A DNA stretch of 6,836 nucleotides, taken from assembly GCA_023229045.1 (NCBI GenBank), contig JALOAB010000120.1, positions 1 through 6,836 of the forward strand, in the 5' to 3' direction. This document shows, in pieces, positions 1 through 4,517 of this stretch. The notes under the pieces were generated by a model, which made no database searches, was not told the origin of the DNA, and was given only the letters and a program-made list of their open reading frames with translations. Within the stretch, counting starts at the first letter, position 1, and each line of letters starts with the position of its first letter. The stretch comes from Fidelibacterota bacterium (GTDB lineage Bacteria > Fidelibacterota > UBA2242). Both the position numbers and the translations under genes were made by a program.

Positions 1-1596
1 ATGGCCACCAAAGGCGTCCAGATCGTCGAATGGGAAAAAGACCAGGTCGAGGATTCCGGCCTGCTAAAGATCGACATTCTCGGCAACCGTTCACTGGCCG
101 TCGTGCGCGATACTTTGAAGCAAATCGGCCTGTACCGCAGTGAATTTATGAACTATCATAAAATCCAGCCGGTCGGCGATCCGGCTACGCAGGATTTGAT
201 GCAAAGCGGCCGCACGATGGGCATTTTTTACATCGAGAGTCCGGCTACGCGTCTGCTTCTGAAAAAGGCCGGGCGGGTTGACTTCGAGCACGTCGTGATC
301 TATTCCTCGATCATCCGCCCCGCCGCCAACCGCTTTATCAATCTCATGCTGGAACGGATTCACGGCCAGCCCTGGCAACTTCTGCATCCCGACCTGAAAT
401 GTCTGGAGGAAAGCTACGGCATCATGGTTTACGAAGAACAGGTTTCGATGGTGGCGCGCGAAATTGCCGGGTTTGGTTACGCCGACTCGGATTACGTTCG
501 CAAAGTCATTTCGCGTCCGGCGCTGGCGCATCTGGTTCCGATCTGGAAACGGAAATTCATCAACGGTGCGCTGACGCGCGGCTATTCGCAGAAATTGGCT
601 GAAACGCTCTGGGAAATGATCGAATCCTTCTCGGGTTATTCGTTCTGCAAACCGCATTCGGCTTCGTATGCCATGCTCTCGTTCACCTGCGCTTACCTGA
701 AAGCCCACTTCCCGGCGGAATTTCTGGCCGCGGTGATTTCCAACCAAGGCGGCTACTACTCGGCTTACGCCTATCTGAGCGAAGCCCGTCGCTGGGACAT
801 TCAAATCCTGCCGCCGCATATCAATCGCAGTTGGAAGGAATATCGCGGGCGACGCGACAAAATCCGCATGGGCTTCATGGCAATTCGCAACCTGCAGGAC
901 AAAGCTGTCGAAGTGATTCTGAACGAACGCAAGACCAGCGATTTTATAGATCTCGAAGATTTTCTGCAACGGGTCGATCTCGATTTGGCCGACGCTATGG
1001 CTCTGACCAATGCCGGCTGTTTCACCGAATTTGAACCACAACTCTCCCATCGCGCAATCGCCTTCAAGGTCGCCAGCTATTACCTGCAGAAAGGCGATCG
1101 GCGTCCGTTGCCACCGCCGGCTGACCGCCAGCCAATTGCCCGGCTGGAAAAACTGACCCTCGAAATCGAATCCTTCGGCTTCCCAATCTCGGAACATCCA
1201 TTAGAACGTTACCTGCCGGTCTTCGACAGCAAAGTAAAAAAAGCCTGCGACCTGGAGCGGTACGTCGGGCAGACGGTCAATCTGCTGGGCGTTTACATCA
1301 CGCGCAAGGTCGCCGTCACCAAACAACACGACCCGATGGAATTTGTGACCTTTGAGGACGAGACTGCCATTTTCGAATGCGTCATGTTCCCGGAAGCGTA
1401 CAAGGAGTTCGGCGACCTGTTGAACTGGGAAACACTCTTCGTCATCCGCGGCAAGGTCGAAGAAGCCTATCAAACTTATACCATTACCGTCGATAAACTC
1501 GCCAGCCTGCAACGCACCGTCGAGAAAATGACGCCGGGAAAATGTTCACCCGTCCGGCCGACTTTCGCGGAAGTGCATTTCGCTAAAGAGTATTAA
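1..1596 (+). CDS. dnaE: DNA polymerase III alpha subunit (DnaE family), C-terminal part, 5' end outside window
   Basis: This is the C-terminal half (531 codons seen) of a family C replicative or translesion polymerase. The in-frame ATG at position 1 is almost certainly internal: the PHP domain and the palm segment carrying the first two catalytic aspartates are missing, and complete relatives are about 1000-1150 residues. Residues 20-28 (GLLKIDILG) match the block holding the third catalytic Asp (D25 here). The fingers region follows, including SSIIRPAANRF (102-112), GIMVYEEQVSMVAREIAGF (140-158) and FCKPHSASYAML (215-226). A helix-hairpin-helix-type region lies at about 290-400. An OB-fold lies at about 424-500 (TRKVAVTKQHDPMEFVTFED). 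The protein ends about 30 residues after the OB-fold, so it lacks the tau-binding tail of E. coli DnaE. From memory, the IIRPAANRF wording belongs to a short DnaE-like clade; whether it is the main replicase or a second polymerase cannot be decided here. The TAA stop is followed 5 nt later by a repeat. Confidence 0.9.
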   Translation: MATKGVQIVEWEKDQVEDSGLLKIDILGNRSLAVVRDTLKQIGLYRSEFMNYHKIQPVGDPATQDLMQSGRTMGIFYIESPATRLLLKKAGRVDFEHVVIYSSIIRPAANRFINLMLERIHGQPWQLLHPDLKCLEESYGIMVYEEQVSMVAREIAGFGYADSDYVRKVISRPALAHLVPIWKRKFINGALTRGYSQKLAETLWEMIESFSGYSFCKPHSASYAMLSFTCAYLKAHFPAEFLAAVISNQGGYYSAYAYLSEARRWDIQILPPHINRSWKEYRGRRDKIRMGFMAIRNLQDKAVEVILNERKTSDFIDLEDFLQRVDLDLADAMALTNAGCFTEFEPQLSHRAIAFKVASYYLQKGDRRPLPPPADRQPIARLEKLTLEIESFGFPISEHPLERYLPVFDSKVKKACDLERYVGQTVNLLGVYITRKVAVTKQHDPMEFVTFEDETAIFECVMFPEAYKEFGDLLNWETLFVIRGKVEEAYQTYTITVDKLASLQRTVEKMTPGKCSPVRPTFAEVHFAKEY

Positions 1597-1600
1597 AAAA

Positions 1601-1705
1601 TTGCGACATAGTGTGTTCTTAAGTGCTTAAAAGTACTTATAAGTGCTTTTAAGAATAAAGAATTTTTCCGCGGTACCCAGTGTGCCCTCCGTGAAACTCT
1701 GTGTA
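1601..1705 (+). repeat. Left copy of a non-coding repeat flanking the toxin-antitoxin module
   Basis: This stretch is repeated, diverged, at 2363-2488. Shared blocks in the same order are TTGCGA, octamers of the form AAGTRCTT, TTTTCCGCGGTA, and an exact 21-nt match (1685-1705 against 2468-2488, beginning CCCTCCGTGAAACTC). Both copies start within a few bases of a stop codon, that of the polymerase gene here and that of vapC on the right. No ORF is supported in it. The block resembles non-coding repeats I recall from several bacterial genomes, but I could not search for it. Confidence 0.75.
1621..1653. repeat. 10-bp-spaced palindromic octamers forming a hairpin
   Basis: Three octamers, AAGTGCTT (1621), AAGTACTT (1631) and AAGTGCTT (1641), sit exactly 10 bp apart. 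Together 1626-1653 form a continuous inverted repeat of 14 potential pairs with one G-T wobble. It follows the polymerase stop by 29 nt and could act as a weak stem-loop 3' end. It lacks an immediate T-run (the nearest T5 is at about 1663), so a classic intrinsic terminator is not supported. The helical spacing would also suit a protein-binding array. The right-hand copy has only two octamers (2387, 2397). Confidence 0.6.
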
Positions 1706-1723
1706 ACTATGCTAACAGGCATA

Positions 1724-1752
1724 TTGCTCTTAATCTATCGATAGCTTATATT
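1724..1752 (+). promoter_or_regulatory. Probable sigma-70-type promoter of the vapBC module
   Basis: A TTGCTC -35 candidate (1724-1729) and a TATATT -10 candidate (1747-1752, five of six consensus bases) are separated by 17 bp and lie about 32 bp upstream of the antitoxin start. The -35 match is weak (three of six), which is usual for repressed or activator-free small operons. A perfect palindrome lies inside the spacer, supporting autoregulation. Inferred from sequence only. Confidence 0.5.
1735..1744. promoter_or_regulatory. Candidate VapB operator CTATCGATAG, with a second half-matching site at 1767-1773
   Basis: CTATCGATAG is a perfect 10-bp palindrome between the predicted -35 and -10 boxes. 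Its core TATCGAT recurs at 1767-1773, just before the ribosome binding site and 31 bp (about three helical turns) from the first. AbrB-fold antitoxins, alone or with their VapC toxin, typically bind palindromic sites over their own promoter, so these two sites are good candidates. This is inference from position and symmetry. Confidence 0.45.
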
Positions 1753-1773
1753 TCCTACGTTGATATTATCGAT

Positions 1774-1777
1774 GGAG
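1774..1777 (+). promoter_or_regulatory. Ribosome binding site GGAG that decides the vapB start
   Basis: GGAG lies 7 nt before the ATG at 1785 but only 1 nt before the in-frame ATG at 1779. The later ATG is therefore the plausible start, and the antitoxin begins METVTISPKF rather than two residues earlier. Confidence 0.6.
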
Positions 1778-1784
1778 TATGCGT

Positions 1785-1991
1785 ATGGAAACAGTCACAA
1801 TCTCACCAAAATTTCAAGTCGTTATTCCTCAAAACGTCCGCAAGCGTTTAAATCTCAAGGTCGGGCAAAAAATGGAAGTTATCGATTATAATGGTCGGAT
1901 TGAATTCATCCCGGTTGTGGGAATTTCTGAATTACGGGGTATCCTGAAAAATTCAAATACCAATATTGAGCGTGAGGATGACCGACTGTGA
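1785..1991 (+). CDS. vapB: VapB-type antitoxin with AbrB/SpoVT DNA-binding fold
   Basis: This is a 68-residue protein. Residues 1-45 (METVTISPKFQVVIPQNVRK, then LNLKVGQKMEVI) match the swapped-hairpin AbrB/MazE/SpoVT fold, which dimerises on DNA and represses its own promoter. The C-terminal tail (GISELRGILK, ending REDDRL) has the LRGIL and acidic-Asp-Arg pattern that, in VapB antitoxins of this group, lies in the toxin's active-site groove and neutralises it. The partner toxin starts at 1988 and overlaps the stop codon, so the two are translationally coupled. Composition is visibly more A+T-rich than the upstream polymerase and downstream hyp genes, and repeats bracket the pair, which fits separate acquisition. 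An alternative ATG at 1779 is rejected on ribosome-binding-site spacing. Family assignment is firm; the target sequence is not known. Confidence 0.88.
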   Translation: METVTISPKFQVVIPQNVRKRLNLKVGQKMEVIDYNGRIEFIPVVGISELRGILKNSNTNIEREDDRL

Positions 1992-2356
1992 ACATAGTCG
2001 ATTCTTGCGGTTGGTTAGAATACCTGAAAAATGGTAAATATGCGACTCGTTACGCTGAGGCATTGGAAGATACCCGGAATTTGCTGGTACCGGTGATTTG
2101 TCTTTACGAAGTCTTTAAAGTCATTCTGCGTGAAAATGGCGAACAGCAGGCGCTCACCGTGGCGGCTTCGATGAAACAAAGCAAGGTTATTCCTGTTGAT
2201 CAAACCGTTGTGCTTCTAGCGGCTAAATTAAGTCTCGAGCACCAACTCCCAATGGCGGATAGTATAATCCTGGCAACTTCCCGTTTAAATAATGCGAATA
2301 TATTAACTCAGGATGAGCATTTCCGCAATTTGGATGGCGTTACTTTTGTCGAATGA
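1988..2356 (+). CDS. vapC: VapC-type toxin, PIN-domain ribonuclease
   Basis: This is a 122-residue PIN-domain protein, the usual VapC length. The four acidic residues expected to bind catalytic Mg2+/Mn2+ are visible: D5 (MNIVDSCGWLEYL), E41 (VICLYEVFKV), D91 (LPMADSIILATS) and D109 (LTQDEHF). VapC toxins cleave structured RNAs such as tRNAs or 23S rRNA and stop growth when free of VapB; the actual substrate here cannot be read from sequence. The start is GTG at 1988, overlapping the vapB stop as GTGA, with GAGG at 1974-1977 ten bases upstream. All key residues are intact, so the toxin looks active. A diverged repeat begins 7 nt after the stop. A tRNA-Ser gene pair lies about 200 bp downstream, but no functional link is shown by the sequence. 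Confidence 0.9.
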   Translation: MNIVDSCGWLEYLKNGKYATRYAEALEDTRNLLVPVICLYEVFKVILRENGEQQALTVAASMKQSKVIPVDQTVVLLAAKLSLEHQLPMADSIILATSRLNNANILTQDEHFRNLDGVTFVE

Positions 2357-2362
2357 AGTAAG

Positions 2363-2488
2363 TTGCGAACTGGTGTAGTTTTTTTTAAGTGCTTATAAGT
2401 ACTTTTGAGAATTAAGAAATTTTCCGCGGTATTCCCTGCCCGACTGACTCTGTCAGGTGGGTGTGTTCCCTCCGTGAAACTCTGTGTA
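2363..2488 (+). repeat. Right copy of the repeat flanking the toxin-antitoxin module, interrupted by a palindrome
   Basis: This is the diverged direct copy of 1601-1705. It has TTGCGA at 2363, two AAGTRCTT octamers instead of three (2387, 2397), TTTTCCGCGGTA ending at 2431, and the exact 21-nt block at 2468-2488. Between the last two blocks it carries extra sequence consisting mainly of the palindromic element 2435-2462, which is absent from the left copy. No coding sequence is supported. Confidence 0.72.
2435..2462 (+). repeat. Dispersed palindromic element, copy A
   Basis: The 28-nt element starts CCTGCCCGACTGAC and folds as CCCG, unpaired A, CTGAC, loop TCT, GTCAG, unpaired G, TGGG. It matches the reverse complement of 3145-3172 at about 24 of 28 positions. 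The last arm is TGGG here but CGGG in the other copy, so a G-T wobble keeps the stem. It sits inside the right flank repeat, suggesting insertion after that repeat formed. Confidence 0.7.
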
Positions 2489-2552
2489 GCTTTACCCCAG
2501 AAACTTCTTTTGGCTTTACCGGTCAAATGTAATTAAATTAGCCGCGCTTTTT

Positions 2553-2682
2553 GGAGAGGTGGCAGAGCGGTTGAATGCGGCGGTCTTGAAAACCGTTTTT
2601 CGATTGCATCGGAACGGGGGTTCTTCCGTAGGTCACGTAGGACTCCTTTGGAGAACTCCTCCGGAGGAATCCCTCCCTCTCA
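2553..2682 (+). pseudogene. Disrupted tRNA-Ser(UGA) copy with a 43-nt T-loop insertion
   Basis: Positions 2545-2623 (including 8 nt of 5' flank) are identical to 2781-2859 of the intact tRNA-Ser gene, and 2667-2681 are identical to 2860-2874. Between them 43 extra bases (2624-2666) separate TTC from GAA, splitting the T-loop. The last acceptor position is A (2682) instead of C, so it cannot pair with G1, and no CCA follows. The anticodon TGA and long variable arm are intact. The insertion and the lost pair make normal processing and charging unlikely, so I call it a pseudogene. A spliced intron would be the alternative, but this position and class are not known for bacterial tRNA introns. Confidence 0.8.
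2624..2666 (+). repeat. 43-nt insert of small palindromic tandem units in the tRNA T-loop
   Basis: The insert consists of two tandem pairs. First come CGTAGGTCA and CGTAGGACT (9 nt each, first five or six bases shared). Then come two 13-nt units, ACTCCTTTGGAGA (2642-2654) and ACTCCTCCGGAGG (2655-2667). Each 13-nt unit is a hairpin (CTCC-TTT-GGAG, and the perfect palindrome TCCTCCGGAGGA at 2657-2668). The final G of the second unit is shared with the tRNA sequence. It codes for nothing and has the look of a miniature dispersed repeat. No target-site duplication is evident beyond a possible TTC (2621-2623 and 2624-2626). Confidence 0.65.
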
Positions 2683-2788
2683 CAAATAGTAATTGAAATG
2701 ATAAGATTTTTAAATAATTACAGACTTCACATTTTTCCTTTTTATTTTTTATTCTTTTACTTAGCGATGTAAATTACGACCGCTTTTT

Positions 2789-2876
2789 GGAGAGGTGGCA
2801 GAGCGGTTGAATGCGGCGGTCTTGAAAACCGTTTTTCGATTGCATCGGAACGGGGGTTCGAATCCCTCCCTCTCCG
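2789..2876 (+). tRNA. tRNA-Ser, anticodon TGA
   Basis: This 88-nt class II tRNA has acceptor stem GGAGAGG (2789-2795) pairing with CCTCTCC (2869-2875) and discriminator G (2876). The anticodon loop is CTTGAAA between GCGGT and ACCGT, giving anticodon TGA at 2823-2825, which reads UCN serine codons. A long variable arm (TTTCGAT, loop TGC, ATCGGAA) is typical of serine tRNAs. The T-arm GGGGG-TTCGAAT-CCCTC is intact. The G discriminator base is the seryl-tRNA synthetase identity base. CCA is not encoded (CGAA follows). A broken duplicate lies 236 bp upstream, so this copy is presumably the functional one. Confidence 0.95.
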
Positions 2877-2900
2877 CGAAAAAGCCTTAGACAAGAATAA

Positions 2901-2939
2901 CCCGCCCGTCTGTAACTACCGGGACATTCGGGCAGGCAA
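2901..2939. repeat. Dispersed palindromic element, variant copy B
   Basis: It starts CCCGCC and ends TCGGGCAGGCAA, the latter an exact 12-nt match to 3164-3175. The middle differs from the other copies. The arms GCCCG (2904-2908) and CGGGC (2929-2933) can still pair. It is probably a diverged or rearranged member of the same family as 2435-2462 and 3145-3172. Confidence 0.5.
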
Positions 2940-2956
2940 GATTGACTTGTTTTTTG

Positions 2957-2985
2957 ACAGGATTAACAGGATTTACATGATTTAC
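2957..2985. repeat. Three tandem 9-bp units (ACAGGATTA/T, ACATGATTT)
   Basis: ACAGGATTA, ACAGGATTT and ACATGATTT follow each other without gaps (2957-2983), preceded by TTTTTTG. On the minus strand this reads as AATCCTGT-type units ending in TCAAAAAA. I recall very similar short repeats in spacers of many unrelated bacteria, but cannot verify that here. No function is evident. Confidence 0.65.
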
Positions 2986-3063
2986 TTATAAACAGAAAAA
3001 AATATCTCAACGAAGTTGATTGGTACCCAATTTGAAATTAAATTTTAAAATCTGGTATTTGAT

Positions 3064-3144
3064 ATCTTCAATCTTCAATCTTCAATCTTCAATCTTCAAT
3101 CTTCAATCTCAAATCTTCAACCTTCAATCTTCAATCTTCAATCT
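3064..3144. repeat. Heptamer tandem array, unit ATCTTCA, eleven units
   Basis: Eleven contiguous 7-bp units run from 3064 to 3140, followed by a partial ATCT. Nine are perfect ATCTTCA, and two are changed (ATCTCAA at 3106, ACCTTCA at 3120). On the hyp strand the unit reads TGAAGAT. The period is 7, so all three frames would be visited, and no reading frame is implied. Such arrays change length by replication slippage. It lies about 35 bp beyond the hypD stop. Confidence 0.92.
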
Positions 3145-3172
3145 CCCCGCCTGACCAAGTCAGTCGGGCAGG
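3145..3172 (-). repeat. Dispersed palindromic element, copy C, abutting the hypD stop
   Basis: On the minus strand it starts CCTGCCCGACTGAC, as copy A does on the plus strand. The fold is CCCG, unpaired A, CTGAC, loop TTG, GTCAG, unpaired G, CGGG. It begins 4 nt after the hypD stop codon and could form the 3' stem of the hyp transcript, but no T-run follows, so I list it as a repeat and not as a terminator. Confidence 0.7.
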
Positions 3173-3176
3173 CAAC

Positions 3177-4271
3177 CTACAATCTCTCTCCATAAACAAA
3201 GTACGTCGCGCAGGCGCCTTCGGCGCTGACCATACAGGCGCCCTGCGGATTTTCCGGTGTGCAAACTTTGCCGAATAACCTACAATCCGGTGGTACTCTC
3301 ACCCCACGCATGATAGCGCCGCAGATGCAAGCGGGATTTTGCCGGGACGGTATAATATCAACCTGGAATTTTTTCGTTGCGTCCCAGTCGTGATACCTAT
3401 CCCGAATGCGCAGTCCGCTATCGGGAATGTTACCCAGCCCGCGCCAGGTCGAATCACACGGTGCGAAAACTTCCATCATGATTTCCAGGGCTTTGCGGTT
3501 GCCGCCGGGTTTGACCGCGCGGCGATACTGATTCTCGACTTGTGCTTGGTTTTCGGCAATTTGCTTGACCAGCATGAAAATTGCTTCGAGCATATCGAGC
3601 GGTTCAAAACCAGCCACGACGCATGGAATCTTATATTCGTCGGCGATGAACTGATAAATTTCCGGACCGGTGATAGTTGTAACGTGTCCCGGACAGATGA
3701 AACCATGCAGGGTAATTTCACCGGCATCCAGCAGAGTTTTCATCGCCATGGGCATAGTCTTGTGAGTCGCTAATACCGAGAAATTCCCAATCGAACGCGC
3801 TTTGGCGGTTTGAATCGCCGCCGCGGTAGTCGGAGCAGTCGTCTCAAAGCCAATCCCAATGAAAACGACTTCCTTTTCGGGATTCCCTGTAGCTATTTCT
3901 AAAACTTCCATTGGTGAATAGCAGGTACGCACATCGGCGCCTTCGGCTTTTGTGGATTGCAGACTGCCGCGACTACCCGGCACCCGCACCATATCGCCGA
4001 AAGTCGTTACAATAACATTAGGCATTTTCGCCAACGCAATCGCCCGATCAATGAATTCAGTATCGGTCACACACACCGGGCAACCCGGTCCGCTGATCAG
4101 ATTGATATTATCCGGCAGAAGTTTTTTCAGACCATATTTGAAAATGGTAATCGTATGCCCACCGCAGACTTCCATCAAATTGATATTCCGTTCCGGAGTG
4201 ATTTCCCTGATTTGCGCGGCGGCCCTGGCAATCAATTGCGGATCGCGATATTCGTCGATGAATTTTATCAT
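3177..4271 (-). CDS. hypD: Hydrogenase maturation factor HypD (Fe-S protein)
   Basis: This is a full-length HypD of 364 residues. It forms a complex with HypC that holds the iron atom while the CN and CO ligands of the [NiFe]-hydrogenase site are added. Signature blocks are CGGHT (36-40), GPGCPVCVT (61-69), TTFGDMVRVPG (89-99), GFETTAPT (141-148) and HGFICPGH (189-196). A C-terminal cysteine cluster (C315, C317, C330, C337, C346, C354) carries the family's [4Fe-4S] ligands. Cys36, Cys64 and Cys67 correspond to the conserved cysteines needed for iron binding and thiol chemistry. Its ATG overlaps the hypC stop as ATGA, so translation is probably coupled and equal amounts of the partners made. 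It is the last gene of the operon: the TAG stop is followed within 4 nt by a palindromic repeat and then the heptamer array, with no hypE. A cytoplasmic protein with no signal peptide. No missing key residue was seen. Confidence 0.97.
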   Translation of the reverse strand: MIKFIDEYRDPQLIARAAAQIREITPERNINLMEVCGGHTITIFKYGLKKLLPDNINLISGPGCPVCVTDTEFIDRAIALAKMPNVIVTTFGDMVRVPGSRGSLQSTKAEGADVRTCYSPMEVLEIATGNPEKEVVFIGIGFETTAPTTAAAIQTAKARSIGNFSVLATHKTMPMAMKTLLDAGEITLHGFICPGHVTTITGPEIYQFIADEYKIPCVVAGFEPLDMLEAIFMLVKQIAENQAQVENQYRRAVKPGGNRKALEIMMEVFAPCDSTWRGLGNIPDSGLRIRDRYHDWDATKKFQVDIIPSRQNPACICGAIMRGVRVPPDCRLFGKVCTPENPQGACMVSAEGACATYFVYGERL

Positions 4272-4513
4272 GCCGGTCGCTTTCGTTGATTCGTTTGTAA
4301 ATCGTCGGCAACTTCCTGCCAGGCGGCCAGATTCTCGAGCGCCACGGCTTCGTCCAGCTTCTCGATCGCAAAGCCGGCATGCACGATGATGTAATCACCA
4401 ACTTGCAGATCAGGCAGGAAATCGATATTGGCATTGTAAAGCACACCACCGACTTCGGCTCGGGCGCGGGTTCCGTTGATTTCGATAATTTTCATCGGGA
4501 CGGCGAGGCACAT
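4268..4513 (-). CDS. hypC: Hydrogenase maturation chaperone HypC
   Basis: This is a small (81-residue) HypC/HybG/HupF-family chaperone. It begins MCLAVPMKI, where Cys2 becomes N-terminal after Met removal and binds both HypD/iron and the hydrogenase large-subunit precursor. The OB-like beta barrel continues with VGDYIIVHAGFAIEKL (38-53), including the conserved His45. The start is fixed by this motif: an in-frame ATG 54 nt upstream (4567) would add 18 residues overlapping hypF and bury the essential cysteine. The gene lies 4 nt after the hypF stop and overlaps hypD by 4 nt. The C-terminal tail after about residue 70 is hydrophilic and variable, as in the family. It should act in the cytoplasm, carrying Fe(CN)2CO from HypD to the large subunit. 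Confidence 0.97.
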   Translation of the reverse strand: MCLAVPMKIIEINGTRARAEVGGVLYNANIDFLPDLQVGDYIIVHAGFAIEKLDEAVALENLAAWQEVADDLQTNQRKRPA

Positions 4514-4517
4514 GGAA

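Larger units (their letters stand above)
2877..3176. other. Gene-free, repeat-packed spacer between tRNA-Ser and hypD
   Basis: This 300-nt region separates the + strand tRNA from the - strand hyp operon, so transcription from both sides converges here. I see no ORF, tRNA or clear intrinsic terminator with a T-run. It holds a palindrome variant (2901-2939), a 9-bp triple repeat (2957-2985), an A+T-rich stretch with one small hairpin (TCAAC-GAA-GTTGA, 3007-3019), a heptamer array (3064-3144) and a full palindromic element (3145-3172) abutting the hypD stop. Confidence 0.7.

Noticed and set aside
91..1197. Long minus-strand open frame (368 codons) opposite the polymerase gene
   Set aside because: It is fully antisense to a clearly conserved DnaE sequence, shows no recognisable domain, and its openness follows from codon bias on the coding strand.
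1779..1784. ATG at 1779 as the vapB start
   Set aside because: It is only 1 nt from the GGAG ribosome binding site; the ATG at 1785 has normal 7-nt spacing.
2308..2526. Minus-strand open frame of 72 codons across the vapC end and right flank repeat
   Set aside because: It runs through repeat sequence and overlaps vapC antisense, with no recognisable motif.
2553..2682. Intron-containing functional tRNA
   Set aside because: Bacterial tRNA introns are group I or II and much larger, and the archaeal bulge-helix-bulge type does not fit the bacterial context; the acceptor end also carries a mismatch.
2553..2876. attL/attR of an integrated element using tRNA-Ser
   Set aside because: The two copies are only about 236 bp apart with no integrase between them, and they share the 5' flank and body of the gene, not just a 3' end, so local duplication explains them better.
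2940..2956. Intrinsic terminator of the tRNA or hyp transcripts using the T6 run near 2950
   Set aside because: The T-run is not directly preceded by a stable G+C-rich stem; the nearest palindrome (2901-2939) has a 20-nt loop and only five outer pairs.
3064..3144. CRISPR array
   Set aside because: The 7-bp units are contiguous with no spacers, and no cas genes are nearby.
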